A stretch of DNA of 64,000 nucleotides from an uncultured beta proteobacterium (lineage in GTDB: Bacteria > Pseudomonadota > Gammaproteobacteria > Burkholderiales > Burkholderiaceae_C): contig CAIKLM010000010.1 in NCBI GenBank assembly GCA_903828235.1, forward strand, positions 20,342 through 84,341, read 5' to 3'. Below the pieces are notes generated by a model. That model was not told where the DNA came from and ran no database searches. It was given only the letters and a program-made list of their open reading frames with translations. Shown here one piece after another: positions 16,256 to 23,843 of the stretch. The translations under genes and the position numbers were made by a program. Numbering within the stretch: the first letter of the stretch is position 1; every line of letters begins with the position of its first letter.

Positions 16256-17976
16256 AGAAGCTGAACGGGTACGCGCCGGCCTGGGCCGGTGGCATGCTGC
16301 TGGGCCTGGCCGCAGCCGCGATGGCACAGCCGGCGGCGGCCCCCGCGGCGGCGGCAGCCGAGCGCGAGTCTCTGGAGAGCCTCCGCGAGACCACCCTGGC
16401 CCTGATCGAGGTGCTCGTGGCCAACGGCACGCTGACGCGCGAGAAGGCCGAGCAGCTACTGGCCGACGCGCGCCGACGCGCGACTGCCCGCATACCGGCG
16501 GGCGAGTGGGGTTCGGCTCCGCCCTCAGCGGCGCCGGCGCCCGCAGCGGCACCGCCGGTCACCCGCGTGCCCTTCGTGCCGCAGATCGTGCGCGACCAGA
16601 TCCGCAACGAGCTGCGCGAGGAGATCGTGGCCCGTGCCCGCGCCGAGCGCTGGGGCGTGCCCAATGCCACCGCCGAGTGGACCGACCGCATCCTCGTCAG
16701 CGGCGACCTGCGCGTGCGCGGGCAGGCCGACCTGTACGACGACCAGAACCTGTCGCCGCTGGACTTCGTCACCGGTGCCGCCGCCTCGCTGGCCACGCGG
16801 GCGCCCGACTTCGCCAGCGCAACCCCGGTGGGCCTGCCCACGGCCAACACCCTGGTCGACCGCAACCGCAGCCGTGTGCGCGCGCGGCTGGGCGTCTTGT
16901 CCAGGGTCAACGACTGGGTCACTGGGGGCCTGCGCCTGGCCACGGGCAGTGCCACCGACCGCGTCTCGACCAACCAGACGCTGGGCCAGAACTTCAACAA
17001 GTACAGCTTCCTCGTCGACCAGGCCTACGTCCGCCTGACGCCCTGGGACTGGGTCAGCGCCTCCGCCGGACGCATCCCCAACCCCTGGTTCAGCACCGAC
17101 CTGGTGTGGAACGACAGCCTCAGCTTCGAAGGCGCCGCGCTCACGGTACGCCGGCCCGAGCTGGGCTCGCCGACGCTGCTGCCCTTCGCCACCGTGGGTT
17201 ACTTCCCGGTTCGCGAGAGCGCGCCGCCGCGGCGCGGCCGAGGGCTGCTGGGCGCCCAGGTGGGCCTGCAGTGGGAGGCCAGCGAGCTGACCCGCGTGCG
17301 CGTGGGCTATGCGCGGTACCACTTCCGCTACTTCGAGGGCCAGATCGACGGCGACTACAGCGCTGTCACCGGCCCCGGTGCCAGCTACGGCCAGTACGAA
17401 TACGAGGCCGGCCTGCGGCAGCGCGGCAACACGCTGTTCCTGACCAACAACCCGCTGGAGATCGCCGCCGGCCTGAGCCTGGACCGCGCGCGCTGGGGCC
17501 TGGCCTCGCGCTTCGAGCCCTGGACGCTGACCGTGGCGGCGCAGTGGTCGCACTTCGCGCCCATCGTCGTGGGCCTGACGGCCGAATTGGTGCGCAACGA
17601 GGCGTTCGACCGCCAGGAGATCGCGTCGCGCACTGGCGGCCTGCTGCTGGACGACGCTCGCAACTACGGCTTCGGCGGCCGGCTGACCGTGGGCATGCAG
17701 GAGGTCCGCAACCTGCACGACTGGCAGGTGAGCCTGGCCTACCGCTGGCTCGGCAGTGATGCCGTGCCCGACGCCTTCGTCGACAGCGATGTCGGCCTGG
17801 GTGGCACCAACGTGCGCGGACTCACGGTCGGCCTGAACTACGGCCTGGCCCGCGACACCGCGCTGGGCGTGCGCTGGATCACCGGGCGAACCATCAGCAG
17901 CCCGACGGTGCGCCCCGGCCGCGGCGAGCGCTTCGGTGTCGACAGCCTCCAGGTGGACGTGAATGTGCGCTACTGA
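16252..17976 (+). CDS. Putative outer-membrane porin
   Basis: A 574-residue protein with a signal peptide (GGMLLGLAAAAMAQ, cut near residue 25). A short helical region comes next (LRETTLALIEVLVANGTLTREKAEQLLADA), then an Ala/Pro linker, and from about residue 145 a long run of alternating amphipathic strands rich in aromatic belt residues. These strands are typical of a 16-stranded-type barrel (RILVSGDLRVRGQADLYDD; RVRARLGVLSRVNDWVTGGLRLATG; VDVNVRY end). The final residue Tyr is aromatic, as preferred by the BAM complex (usually Phe). The N-terminal helical region may trimerise or contact the TonB-like protein. Substrate unknown. ATG overlaps the previous stop. Confidence 0.8.
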   Translation: MKKLNGYAPAWAGGMLLGLAAAAMAQPAAAPAAAAAERESLESLRETTLALIEVLVANGTLTREKAEQLLADARRRATARIPAGEWGSAPPSAAPAPAAAPPVTRVPFVPQIVRDQIRNELREEIVARARAERWGVPNATAEWTDRILVSGDLRVRGQADLYDDQNLSPLDFVTGAAASLATRAPDFASATPVGLPTANTLVDRNRSRVRARLGVLSRVNDWVTGGLRLATGSATDRVSTNQTLGQNFNKYSFLVDQAYVRLTPWDWVSASAGRIPNPWFSTDLVWNDSLSFEGAALTVRRPELGSPTLLPFATVGYFPVRESAPPRRGRGLLGAQVGLQWEASELTRVRVGYARYHFRYFEGQIDGDYSAVTGPGASYGQYEYEAGLRQRGNTLFLTNNPLEIAAGLSLDRARWGLASRFEPWTLTVAAQWSHFAPIVVGLTAELVRNEAFDRQEIASRTGGLLLDDARNYGFGGRLTVGMQEVRNLHDWQVSLAYRWLGSDAVPDAFVDSDVGLGGTNVRGLTVGLNYGLARDTALGVRWITGRTISSPTVRPGRGERFGVDSLQVDVNVRY

Positions 17977-18745
17977 GCAGGGCCCTCTTCCCATTCGGGC
18001 TGGGACGGCCGAAGACTTGTCGCCGGCGCGCACCTCCGGTCGCTGCACGCCAAGGCGGGCCCTGCAGGCGCTGAGCGCCTCCCTCGCGCTGGCCCTCGCA
18101 CTGCCGGCCCTGGCGCAGCAGGCTCCCAGCCGTGAGCAGGAGCAGATCCGCCGCCTGCGCCAGCAGACGCAGCAGCTGCAGCAGGAGCTCGCCGCCGCAC
18201 AGCAGAGCGCGCAGGCCGCGCGCGCCGAGGCCGAGCAGCGCGCGGCCAGCGCCCAGGCCGAGGCCAGCCGCGCGCGCCGCAGCGCCAGCGGCGCCGCCGA
18301 GCGGGTGAAGGAGCTTGAGGCCGAGCTCGACACGCTGCGAAGCGCGCAGGCTTCGCAGCAGGCCCGCCAGGCCGAGCTGACGCTGGCGCTGGAGGGCGCG
18401 CAGGGCGAACTGCAAACCACGCGCAACGAGCTCGGCGCACGCAGCCTGCGGCTGACGCGCCGCGAGGGCGAACTTGAGGCGCTCGAAGCGCGCTTCCGCG
18501 GCCAGAACGCCGCGCTCGACCTGTGCACGCGCCACAACCAGGCGCTGCGCAGCGTGTCGCTTGACCTGCTGGGCCGCTGGCAGCGCATGGACTGGCGCGA
18601 TGCGCTGGCGGCCAAGGAACCCTTCGTGCAGACCGAGAGGGTGCGCATCGAGAACCTGGTGCAGGGCTACGAGGAACAGATCGACCGCGCCACCCTGGCG
18701 CGCCCGGCCGCGGCCGGTGCGTCGGGGCCGGCACCACGGCCATGA
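17963..18745 (+). CDS. Exported coiled-coil protein
   Basis: A 260-residue protein. The N-terminus is a long n-region followed by LSASLALALALPALAQQ, a signal sequence cut near residue 52. Residues 55-185 are an almost uninterrupted coiled coil rich in Gln, Arg and Glu (EQIRRLRQQTQQLQQELAAAQ). The C-terminal part contains one Cys (LDLCTRHNQALRSVSLDLLGRWQRMDWRDALAAKEPFVQTERV). No known domain was recognised. It overlaps the porin end by 14 bases and the ankyrin gene by 4, so it is part of the operon. It may be a periplasmic spacer between motor and porin; this role is a guess. Confidence 0.7.
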   Translation: MCATEQGPLPIRAGTAEDLSPARTSGRCTPRRALQALSASLALALALPALAQQAPSREQEQIRRLRQQTQQLQQELAAAQQSAQAARAEAEQRAASAQAEASRARRSASGAAERVKELEAELDTLRSAQASQQARQAELTLALEGAQGELQTTRNELGARSLRLTRREGELEALEARFRGQNAALDLCTRHNQALRSVSLDLLGRWQRMDWRDALAAKEPFVQTERVRIENLVQGYEEQIDRATLARPAAAGASGPAPRP

Positions 18746-19446
18746 CGCGCCAGGCGGCCCAGGCCGTGGCCGCGGCGGCCCTGCTGATGGCGGCCGCCGC
18801 CCGGGCCGACGGGGCCGATCCCGACCCCGCGTTGCGCGCGTTCGCCAAGCCCGCCCCCGCGGTGGCGCGCGTCGGGCCGCCCGACCCCATTGCCTGGGAG
18901 CGCCAGCAGCGAACACCCGATCGCATGGGCCCGGCGCCGCTGCGCCCGCAGGACCGGGCGCTTCTCGCCGCCCTGCGCGAGGCCCGCTGGACCGATGCCT
19001 TGGCAATGGTGAAGGCCGGAGCGGCCGTCAACGCGCGCGACGAGCGCGCCAGCCACCCGCTGGCGCTGGCCGCCGCAGCCGGTCGCGACGAGCTGGTGCG
19101 CGAACTGCGCCAGCGCGGCGCCGCACCCGACCGCGTCGGCGAGGACGGCTTCACCGCGCTGGGGGCAGCCGCCTGGCGCGGCCAGCGCAGCACGGTGCGG
19201 CTGCTGCTGCGCAGCGGCGCCAGCGCGGCGGCGTGGGGCCACAACGGGCACACGCCGCTGCACCTGGCCGCGCTGGCCGGGCACGCCGACATCGTCGACG
19301 ACCTGCTGCGCAGCGGCATTTCGATCGAGCTGCTCAACCGTGCGCGCGAGAGTGCGCTCGACGTCGCCGCCACAGCCGCGCAGGACGCGGTCATGGACCG
19401 CCTCATTCAAGGGGGAGCCGATATGACCATGGCGGGGCGTCGATGA
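18742..19446 (+). CDS. Exported ankyrin-repeat protein
   Basis: A 234-residue protein with a signal peptide (AAALLMAAAARA, cut near residue 22), a Pro/Ala-rich stretch, and four to five ankyrin repeats from about residue 75 to 228 (ALREARWTDALAMVKAGAAV; DGFTALGAAAWRGQRSTVRL; NGHTPLHLAALAGHADIVDD; and ESALDVAATAAQDAVMDRLI). Ankyrin stacks bind proteins, so it may regulate or scaffold the neighbouring porin and TonB-like protein in the periplasm. It is the last gene of the 12992-19446 operon; the start overlaps the preceding stop. Confidence 0.82.
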   Translation: MTRQAAQAVAAAALLMAAAARADGADPDPALRAFAKPAPAVARVGPPDPIAWERQQRTPDRMGPAPLRPQDRALLAALREARWTDALAMVKAGAAVNARDERASHPLALAAAAGRDELVRELRQRGAAPDRVGEDGFTALGAAAWRGQRSTVRLLLRSGASAAAWGHNGHTPLHLAALAGHADIVDDLLRSGISIELLNRARESALDVAATAAQDAVMDRLIQGGADMTMAGRR

Positions 19447-19460
19447 GCCGTTCGTGAGCC
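19443..19460. promoter_or_regulatory. Direct half-sites ATGAGCC-N4-GTGAGCC upstream of PEP-CTERM gene
   Basis: ATGAGCC (19443-19449) and GTGAGCC (19454-19460) lie in direct orientation at the same 11-bp pitch as the inverted half-sites found at 23767, 35148 and 40125. The left half overlaps the stop of the ankyrin gene, so part of the sequence is constrained by coding. It may be a weak member of the same operator family upstream of the 19677 gene. Confidence 0.2.
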
Positions 19461-19496
19461 GAACGACCCATGAATCGGCTGCAGGGCGCGGTTCGA

Positions 19497-19508
19497 TTGT
19501 CGCGACAA
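19497..19508. promoter_or_regulatory. 12-bp perfect palindrome TTGTCGCGACAA
   Basis: A perfect 12-bp palindrome about 170 bases before the PEP-CTERM gene start, inside a 230-bp gap that otherwise has no recognisable coding sequence. It could be an operator, but a palindrome of this length also occurs by chance in a genome. Confidence 0.2.
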
Positions 19509-19676
19509 GACGCGATTCTCCACCTCACGCCGCACCCGCTTGCTGAGGGCTGTCCCTTCGGACTAGAGCGCACCGAAATCGCCCATGAGGCTGCCACGGT
19601 CGCTGCCTAGCATTCGCTGCGGAGTTGGATACCAATCGGGCTTTGCGCCCACAACCTTAGGACGAGGAGTTAACTC

Positions 19677-20552
19677 ATGAAACTGCAATTCCGCGCGCTG
19701 GCCCTGGCGGCCGCGACCCTGGCGGCGAGCGGCGCCCATGCTGCGATCGAGCTTGCCACCAGCGGCACCGCCGGCAACAGCTCGCTGTTGTTCGTTGCCG
19801 TTGACAGCAACAGCAACATCGCGCTCACGGTCGACCTGGGCCTGAGCATGTCGTACTTCACCAATTCGACGACCTGGGTCACCGAACTGCAGTCCGCCAG
19901 CAAGACCTGGAACTTCGCCACCAACACCACGAGCGAGTCGGGCATCACCGGTATCTCGTGGTCGGCGGCCTACGACACCTTCAAGGCCACCCAGGCGGGC
20001 AACGACTTCACCTGGGGCGTGATCGCCGCTGACGCGGTTACGGGTTCGACCGTGAACGCGTCGAATGCCATCGCCGGCCGCGGCTGGCTGGCGACGGGCA
20101 ACGCCACGCAGGCGGAGATGCTGAACGCCAGCACGTCCGGCCCGACGGGCAATGGGCTGGGCAATTTTGGTCTGTACGCCGCCTCGGTGAACAACTTCGG
20201 CACGCATCTCGGTTCCGCCAACGGAGCCGCGACCACCGACGCCAGCAACGGCGATGCGTGGCTGCCCAACCGCATGGGCGGCAACTTCGGCGGCCAGCAG
20301 ACCTGGAACTACCTGCTGGCCAACGGCGCGACGTCCACCTTCCAGTGGCAGCAGCAGGTCGTCGCCAACCCCGTGGTCATCCAGTTCGGCCTGTCCAACG
20401 CCACGGACAGCCTGGCCGCCACCCCGGTGTTCTGGACCTTCGACATCGCCACCGACACGCTGGTTCTGGCCGTGCCCGAGCCCAGCACCTACGCGATGCT
20501 GGTCGCCGGCCTCGCTGCCGTCGGCTTCATGGCCCGCCGCCGCAAGGCCTGA
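19677..20552 (+). CDS. PEP-CTERM exported protein
   Basis: A 291-residue exported protein. A signal peptide (ALALAAATLAASGAHA, cut near residue 22) precedes a Ser/Thr/Asn/Gly-rich beta-type body of low charge. The C-terminus is a complete PEP-CTERM sorting signal from about residue 266: VPEPSTYAMLVAGLAAVGFM, then ARRRKA. Such signals are cut by an exosortase and the product is attached to the surface or matrix. No catalytic motif was recognised. The SD GAGGAG is well placed. Codons are AT-richer than in the operon upstream, as common for highly expressed exported proteins. The cognate exosortase (XrtA/B type) is not in the window. Confidence 0.88.
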   Translation: MKLQFRALALAAATLAASGAHAAIELATSGTAGNSSLLFVAVDSNSNIALTVDLGLSMSYFTNSTTWVTELQSASKTWNFATNTTSESGITGISWSAAYDTFKATQAGNDFTWGVIAADAVTGSTVNASNAIAGRGWLATGNATQAEMLNASTSGPTGNGLGNFGLYAASVNNFGTHLGSANGAATTDASNGDAWLPNRMGGNFGGQQTWNYLLANGATSTFQWQQQVVANPVVIQFGLSNATDSLAATPVFWTFDIATDTLVLAVPEPSTYAMLVAGLAAVGFMARRRKA

Positions 20553-20584
20553 GGCCGCTGCCCCTTCACATCCTGGCTCCACGT

Positions 20585-20602
20585 CCCCGGCTCGGGCCGG
20601 GG
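20585..20602 (+). other. Intergenic hairpin (CCCCGGC-tcgg-GCCGGGG)
   Basis: A perfect 7-bp GC stem with a 4-base loop in the 86-bp gap between the PEP-CTERM gene and the next exported-protein gene. There is no T tract, so it is more likely an mRNA-stabilising or processing structure than a terminator. Confidence 0.35.
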
Positions 20603-20638
20603 CGGGAGTCAACCTGAGTCCTCAACAGGAGCTTCGAC

Positions 20639-21910
20639 ATGCAACTCACCAAGATCGCCCTGGCCGTCGGCGTGGCCTGCGCCGCCGCGTCGGCCACCGC
20701 CGCCCCTGACGTCAGCCGCATCGCGCTCAGCGCCGGTGCCTCGGCCGTTCAGGGCAACTACAACCTCGCCCTGCGCGCCATGTGCACCGCGGCCGGTGGC
20801 GTGCCCACAAGCTTCGTGTCCGGCAACTTCACGACGGTGGTCTGCGCCGACGTCGCGATCACGACCGGCGCGCAGTACACGGCCAAGCCGAACGGCGAGT
20901 TCATCAATTTCAACGGCATTCCGTTTGCCGAGGTGCGGATCAACGTTTCGGACGGCTCGTTCGGCAGCGTGCTGATCCTCAACGGCAAGGCCTACACCTT
21001 CCGTGACCCCGCCACCAGCACCAACATCGCCCCGCCCGCCGGCGCGACGATCATCGGCGGCTTCAGCGACACCGCGACCAACCGCTTCCCGGCGCCCACG
21101 ATCGGCGCGAACCAGCTGTTTGCCAACGCTGGTGCTGGCGTGGCGCAGACCTTTGGGGTGGCCGCGTCGAACGCGCTGTACACCAAGATGTTCGATGCCC
21201 AGAAGCTCGCCGGCCTGATTCCCGCCAGCTGCACGGTGTCCGACACGAACCTGCCGTATTGCGTGCCGTCGATCGCCAAGGCGCAGATGGCCACGATCAT
21301 GGTCGACAACCCCTTCAACGCCGCATACTCGCGGGGCCTGGGCTTCCTGACGAGGAACCCGGCCGACGATGGCACTGAACTGCGCTACGTGCGCCGCGTC
21401 GACACCTCGGGCACGCAGTCTTCGGCCCAGAACTACTTCCTGGGCCTGCCCTGCTCGCTGGAAGCGCTGTCGATCGTTCCCGAGCCGACCAGCGACGACG
21501 AAGCGGGTGGCCTGAAGGACGCGCTGATCGGCGCCATCCGCGTGTACGCGGCCGGCGGCACCAGCGACGTGCGCAACGAGCTGAACAAGGCCGGCGTCTT
21601 CGCGCTGGGCGTGATGTCGGGCGAGAACAATCAGAGCGGCTCGAACTGGCGCTGGCTGCGTGTGGACGGTGCCATGATCGGCGAGAACGCCATCCCGGGC
21701 ACCGCCGGCATCACGAACAGCAACACGCTGAAGGATGGCTCGTACGGCTTCTACTTCGAGCTCACCTACACGGGCAACAACAGCGTCCTGGGCGCCATCG
21801 CCAGCTCGCTGAACACGCTGGCGGCCCCGGTCGGCCTGGTCAACGCCGCCGATCTGGCCGCCGGCTACAACAAGGGTGGTCTGACCTGCCAGGGCAGCTC
21901 GTCGAACTGA
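20639..21910 (+). CDS. Exported protein, possibly substrate-binding-like
   Basis: A 423-residue protein with a signal peptide (IALAVGVACAAASATAA, cut near residue 22) and no sorting tail (it ends CQGSSSN). The mature N-terminus DVSRIALSAGASAVQGNYNLAL and inner AQTFGVAASNALYTKMFDAQ resemble the opening strand and helix pattern of PstS-like phosphate-binding folds, but no ligand residues could be assigned. Six or more Cys residues suggest disulphides in an exported protein. The SD AGGAG is 7 bases before ATG. Its position after the secretion and ExbB-type operons makes it a possible secretion substrate; that is inference. Confidence 0.6.
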   Translation: MQLTKIALAVGVACAAASATAAPDVSRIALSAGASAVQGNYNLALRAMCTAAGGVPTSFVSGNFTTVVCADVAITTGAQYTAKPNGEFINFNGIPFAEVRINVSDGSFGSVLILNGKAYTFRDPATSTNIAPPAGATIIGGFSDTATNRFPAPTIGANQLFANAGAGVAQTFGVAASNALYTKMFDAQKLAGLIPASCTVSDTNLPYCVPSIAKAQMATIMVDNPFNAAYSRGLGFLTRNPADDGTELRYVRRVDTSGTQSSAQNYFLGLPCSLEALSIVPEPTSDDEAGGLKDALIGAIRVYAAGGTSDVRNELNKAGVFALGVMSGENNQSGSNWRWLRVDGAMIGENAIPGTAGITNSNTLKDGSYGFYFELTYTGNNSVLGAIASSLNTLAAPVGLVNAADLAAGYNKGGLTCQGSSSN

Positions 21911-21965
21911 GCGAGCACGCCGCCGCCACCGGAAGGCCCTCGGGTCCTTCGGTGCGCGCATCCAG

Positions 21966-21993
21966 CGCCCGCCTCAGGCGGGCGTCCTTCCTT
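21966..21993 (+). terminator. Probable Rho-independent terminator
   Basis: A perfect 8-bp stem CGCCCGCC-tca-GGCGGGCG followed by TCCTTCCTT, located 55 bases after the stop of the exported-protein gene and before the two-partner secretion pair. The pyrimidine tract is only partly T, so termination may be incomplete. Confidence 0.5.
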
Positions 21994-22077
21994 CATCAAC
22001 GCCCGGCAGAGTGCTCCGACATGCATGGTTTGGCCCGCCGCAGCGTGTTCCCGACCACCCACTTCATCCTCTGCGCC

Positions 22078-23739
22078 ATGTCCCGCCTGTGTGTCTGGCA
22101 CACCGTCTATGCCCTGGCGCTGGCCGTGTTTGCCCACGCGGCGCCTGCGCAGGCACCGTCGCCCGACACCCCCCGCTTCGACATCCTCGAGTTCGTCATC
22201 GAAGGCGACACGCTGCTGGGCGCACCGGCGCTGGAACGTGCGGTCTACCCCTTCCTCGGCCCCGGCAAGACCGTGGCCGACGCCGAAGGCGCGCGCCGCG
22301 CACTGCAGCAGGCCTATCAGGAGGCGGGTTACCTCAGCGTCAGCGTCGTGCTGCCGCCGCAGCGGGTCGACGAAGGCAGCGGCGAGGTTCGGCTGCAGGT
22401 CATCCAGGGCGTGGTCGAGCGGCTGAAGGTGACCGGTGCCGAGCACTTCCTGCCCAGCGGCATCCGCCAGGGCCTGCCCAGCCTGGCGCCGGGCAGCGTG
22501 CCGCAGTTCACCGAGGTGCAGCAGGAGCTGGGCCAGCTGGCCGCGCTGGCGCCCGACCGCCGCATCACCCCGCTGCTGGCCGCAGGCTCGGGCCCGGGCA
22601 CGCTGGAGGTCGAGCTCAAGGTCGAGGACTCTCGCCCGCTGCACGGGGCGCTGGAACTCAACAGCAAGCAGTCGCAGAACACCGAGCGCGGCCGCCTGGA
22701 AGCCGCGCTGAGCTACGACAACCTGTTCCAGCGCCAGCATGCGATCGCGGGCAACTGGGTGGTGTCGCCGCGCCAGCCCGAGCAGGCCAACATCCTGTCG
22801 CTGCTGTACAGCGCCCCTCTGGGCGGCAGCGGCGACCGGCTGTCGCTGGCCTACACCTATTCGGACAGCGACACGCCCACGCCGCTGGGCGGCCTCACGG
22901 TCTCGCGCGGAGAGACTTGGCGGCTGCGCTGGCGCGACCGCCTCGACGCGCCCGAGGGCATCAAGCACGCACTGAGCTGGGGCTGGACGCTGCGCCACCT
23001 GAAGGACGGCAACGTCGACGTCGCCGGCTTCGGCACCGCGTCGCCGCCCTTGCGCTACCCGACCTTCGGCATCGACTACGAGCTCAGCCTGGCCGGGAGC
23101 CGGCCCGGGCGCCAGGCGCGCCTGGGCGCGAGCCTGAGCTTCAGCCTGCCGGCCTTCAGCGCCCGCACGATCGACTGCTTCGGCGTGCCCAAGGACCAGT
23201 TCGCCTGCAAGCGCGAGCAGGGCTCGCCGCGCTTCCAGGTGCTGGGACTGTCGGCCGAACTGCGCGAGCCGCTGGGCACCGATGCCAACGGCTGGCTGCT
23301 CGCGCTGCAATTGCAGAGCCAGTACAGCGACACGCCGCTGCCGAGCTCGGAACAGGTGGTGTACGGCGGCGTCGACAGCGTGCGCGGCTACTACGAGGGC
23401 GAGCAGGCCGGCGACCTCGGCGCCGCGCTGCGCGCGGAGCTGTGGTCGCCCCGCTGGCAGCCGATGGCGCGCGTGCAATTGCGCGGCCTGGGCTTCGTCG
23501 ACACCGCCGGGCTGCGCAAACTGTTCGCGCTGCCGGGCGAGGCGCAGAACGTGCAGCTGGCCAGCACGGGCCTGGGTTTGCGCGTCGACACCGACTTCGG
23601 CCTGTCGGCGAGCCTGGACTGGGCCTGGCTGTTGCGCGACACCACCCGGCTCGATCGCTTCGGCAAGGCCGAGCCGCTCAGCGGCCGCGCGGCCAGCCGG
23701 CGCCAGCGCTGGGACCTGTCGCTGCGGCAGAGCTTCTAG
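22078..23739 (+). CDS. TpsB-type two-partner secretion transporter (FhaC/ShlB family)
   Basis: A 553-residue outer-membrane Omp85-type transporter. The signal peptide (VYALALAVFAHAAPAQA) is cut near residue 26. Two POTRA domains follow (FDILEFVIEGDTLLGAPALE; VVERLKVTGAEHFLPSGI), then a 16-strand barrel. The conserved L6 loop motif VRGYYEG lies near residue 435, and the protein ends RQRWDLSLRQSF with terminal Phe. It secretes the huge TpsA adhesin encoded 104 bases downstream. ATG 22078 was selected because it starts right at a good signal peptide; an in-frame ATG at 22021 would add 19 residues. Confidence 0.92.
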   Translation: MSRLCVWHTVYALALAVFAHAAPAQAPSPDTPRFDILEFVIEGDTLLGAPALERAVYPFLGPGKTVADAEGARRALQQAYQEAGYLSVSVVLPPQRVDEGSGEVRLQVIQGVVERLKVTGAEHFLPSGIRQGLPSLAPGSVPQFTEVQQELGQLAALAPDRRITPLLAAGSGPGTLEVELKVEDSRPLHGALELNSKQSQNTERGRLEAALSYDNLFQRQHAIAGNWVVSPRQPEQANILSLLYSAPLGGSGDRLSLAYTYSDSDTPTPLGGLTVSRGETWRLRWRDRLDAPEGIKHALSWGWTLRHLKDGNVDVAGFGTASPPLRYPTFGIDYELSLAGSRPGRQARLGASLSFSLPAFSARTIDCFGVPKDQFACKREQGSPRFQVLGLSAELREPLGTDANGWLLALQLQSQYSDTPLPSSEQVVYGGVDSVRGYYEGEQAGDLGAALRAELWSPRWQPMARVQLRGLGFVDTAGLRKLFALPGEAQNVQLASTGLGLRVDTDFGLSASLDWAWLLRDTTRLDRFGKAEPLSGRAASRRQRWDLSLRQSF

Positions 23740-23766
23740 GCCGCGCCGCTGTCACAGACCGGCAGC

Positions 23767-23784
23767 ATGAGCCTTACGGCTCAT
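23767..23784. promoter_or_regulatory. 18-bp inverted repeat ATGAGCC-N4-GGCTCAT upstream of tpsA
   Basis: A perfect inverted repeat (8-bp arms when extended to 23766-23785, spacer TTAC) in the 104-bp gap between the TpsB and TpsA genes, 60 bases before the tpsA start. The same arrangement recurs at 35148 and 40125. It could act as a protein-binding operator or as an RNA hairpin adjusting tpsA relative to tpsB. Confidence 0.5.
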
Positions 23785-23843
23785 GGGCGGCGTGGTCCGG
23801 CCATCAGCGCCCGCGAGCATCACGGGTTGTCCACGAGGTCGCC

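Noticed and set aside
19560..19676. Sigma-54 (-24/-12) promoter before the PEP-CTERM gene
   Set aside because: No TGGCAC-N5-TTGC match with correct spacing could be found, although such promoters are known for PEP-CTERM genes.
23749..23766. Pho box before tpsA (CTGTCAC)
   Set aside because: Only one half-site matches; the second half at the correct pitch does not.
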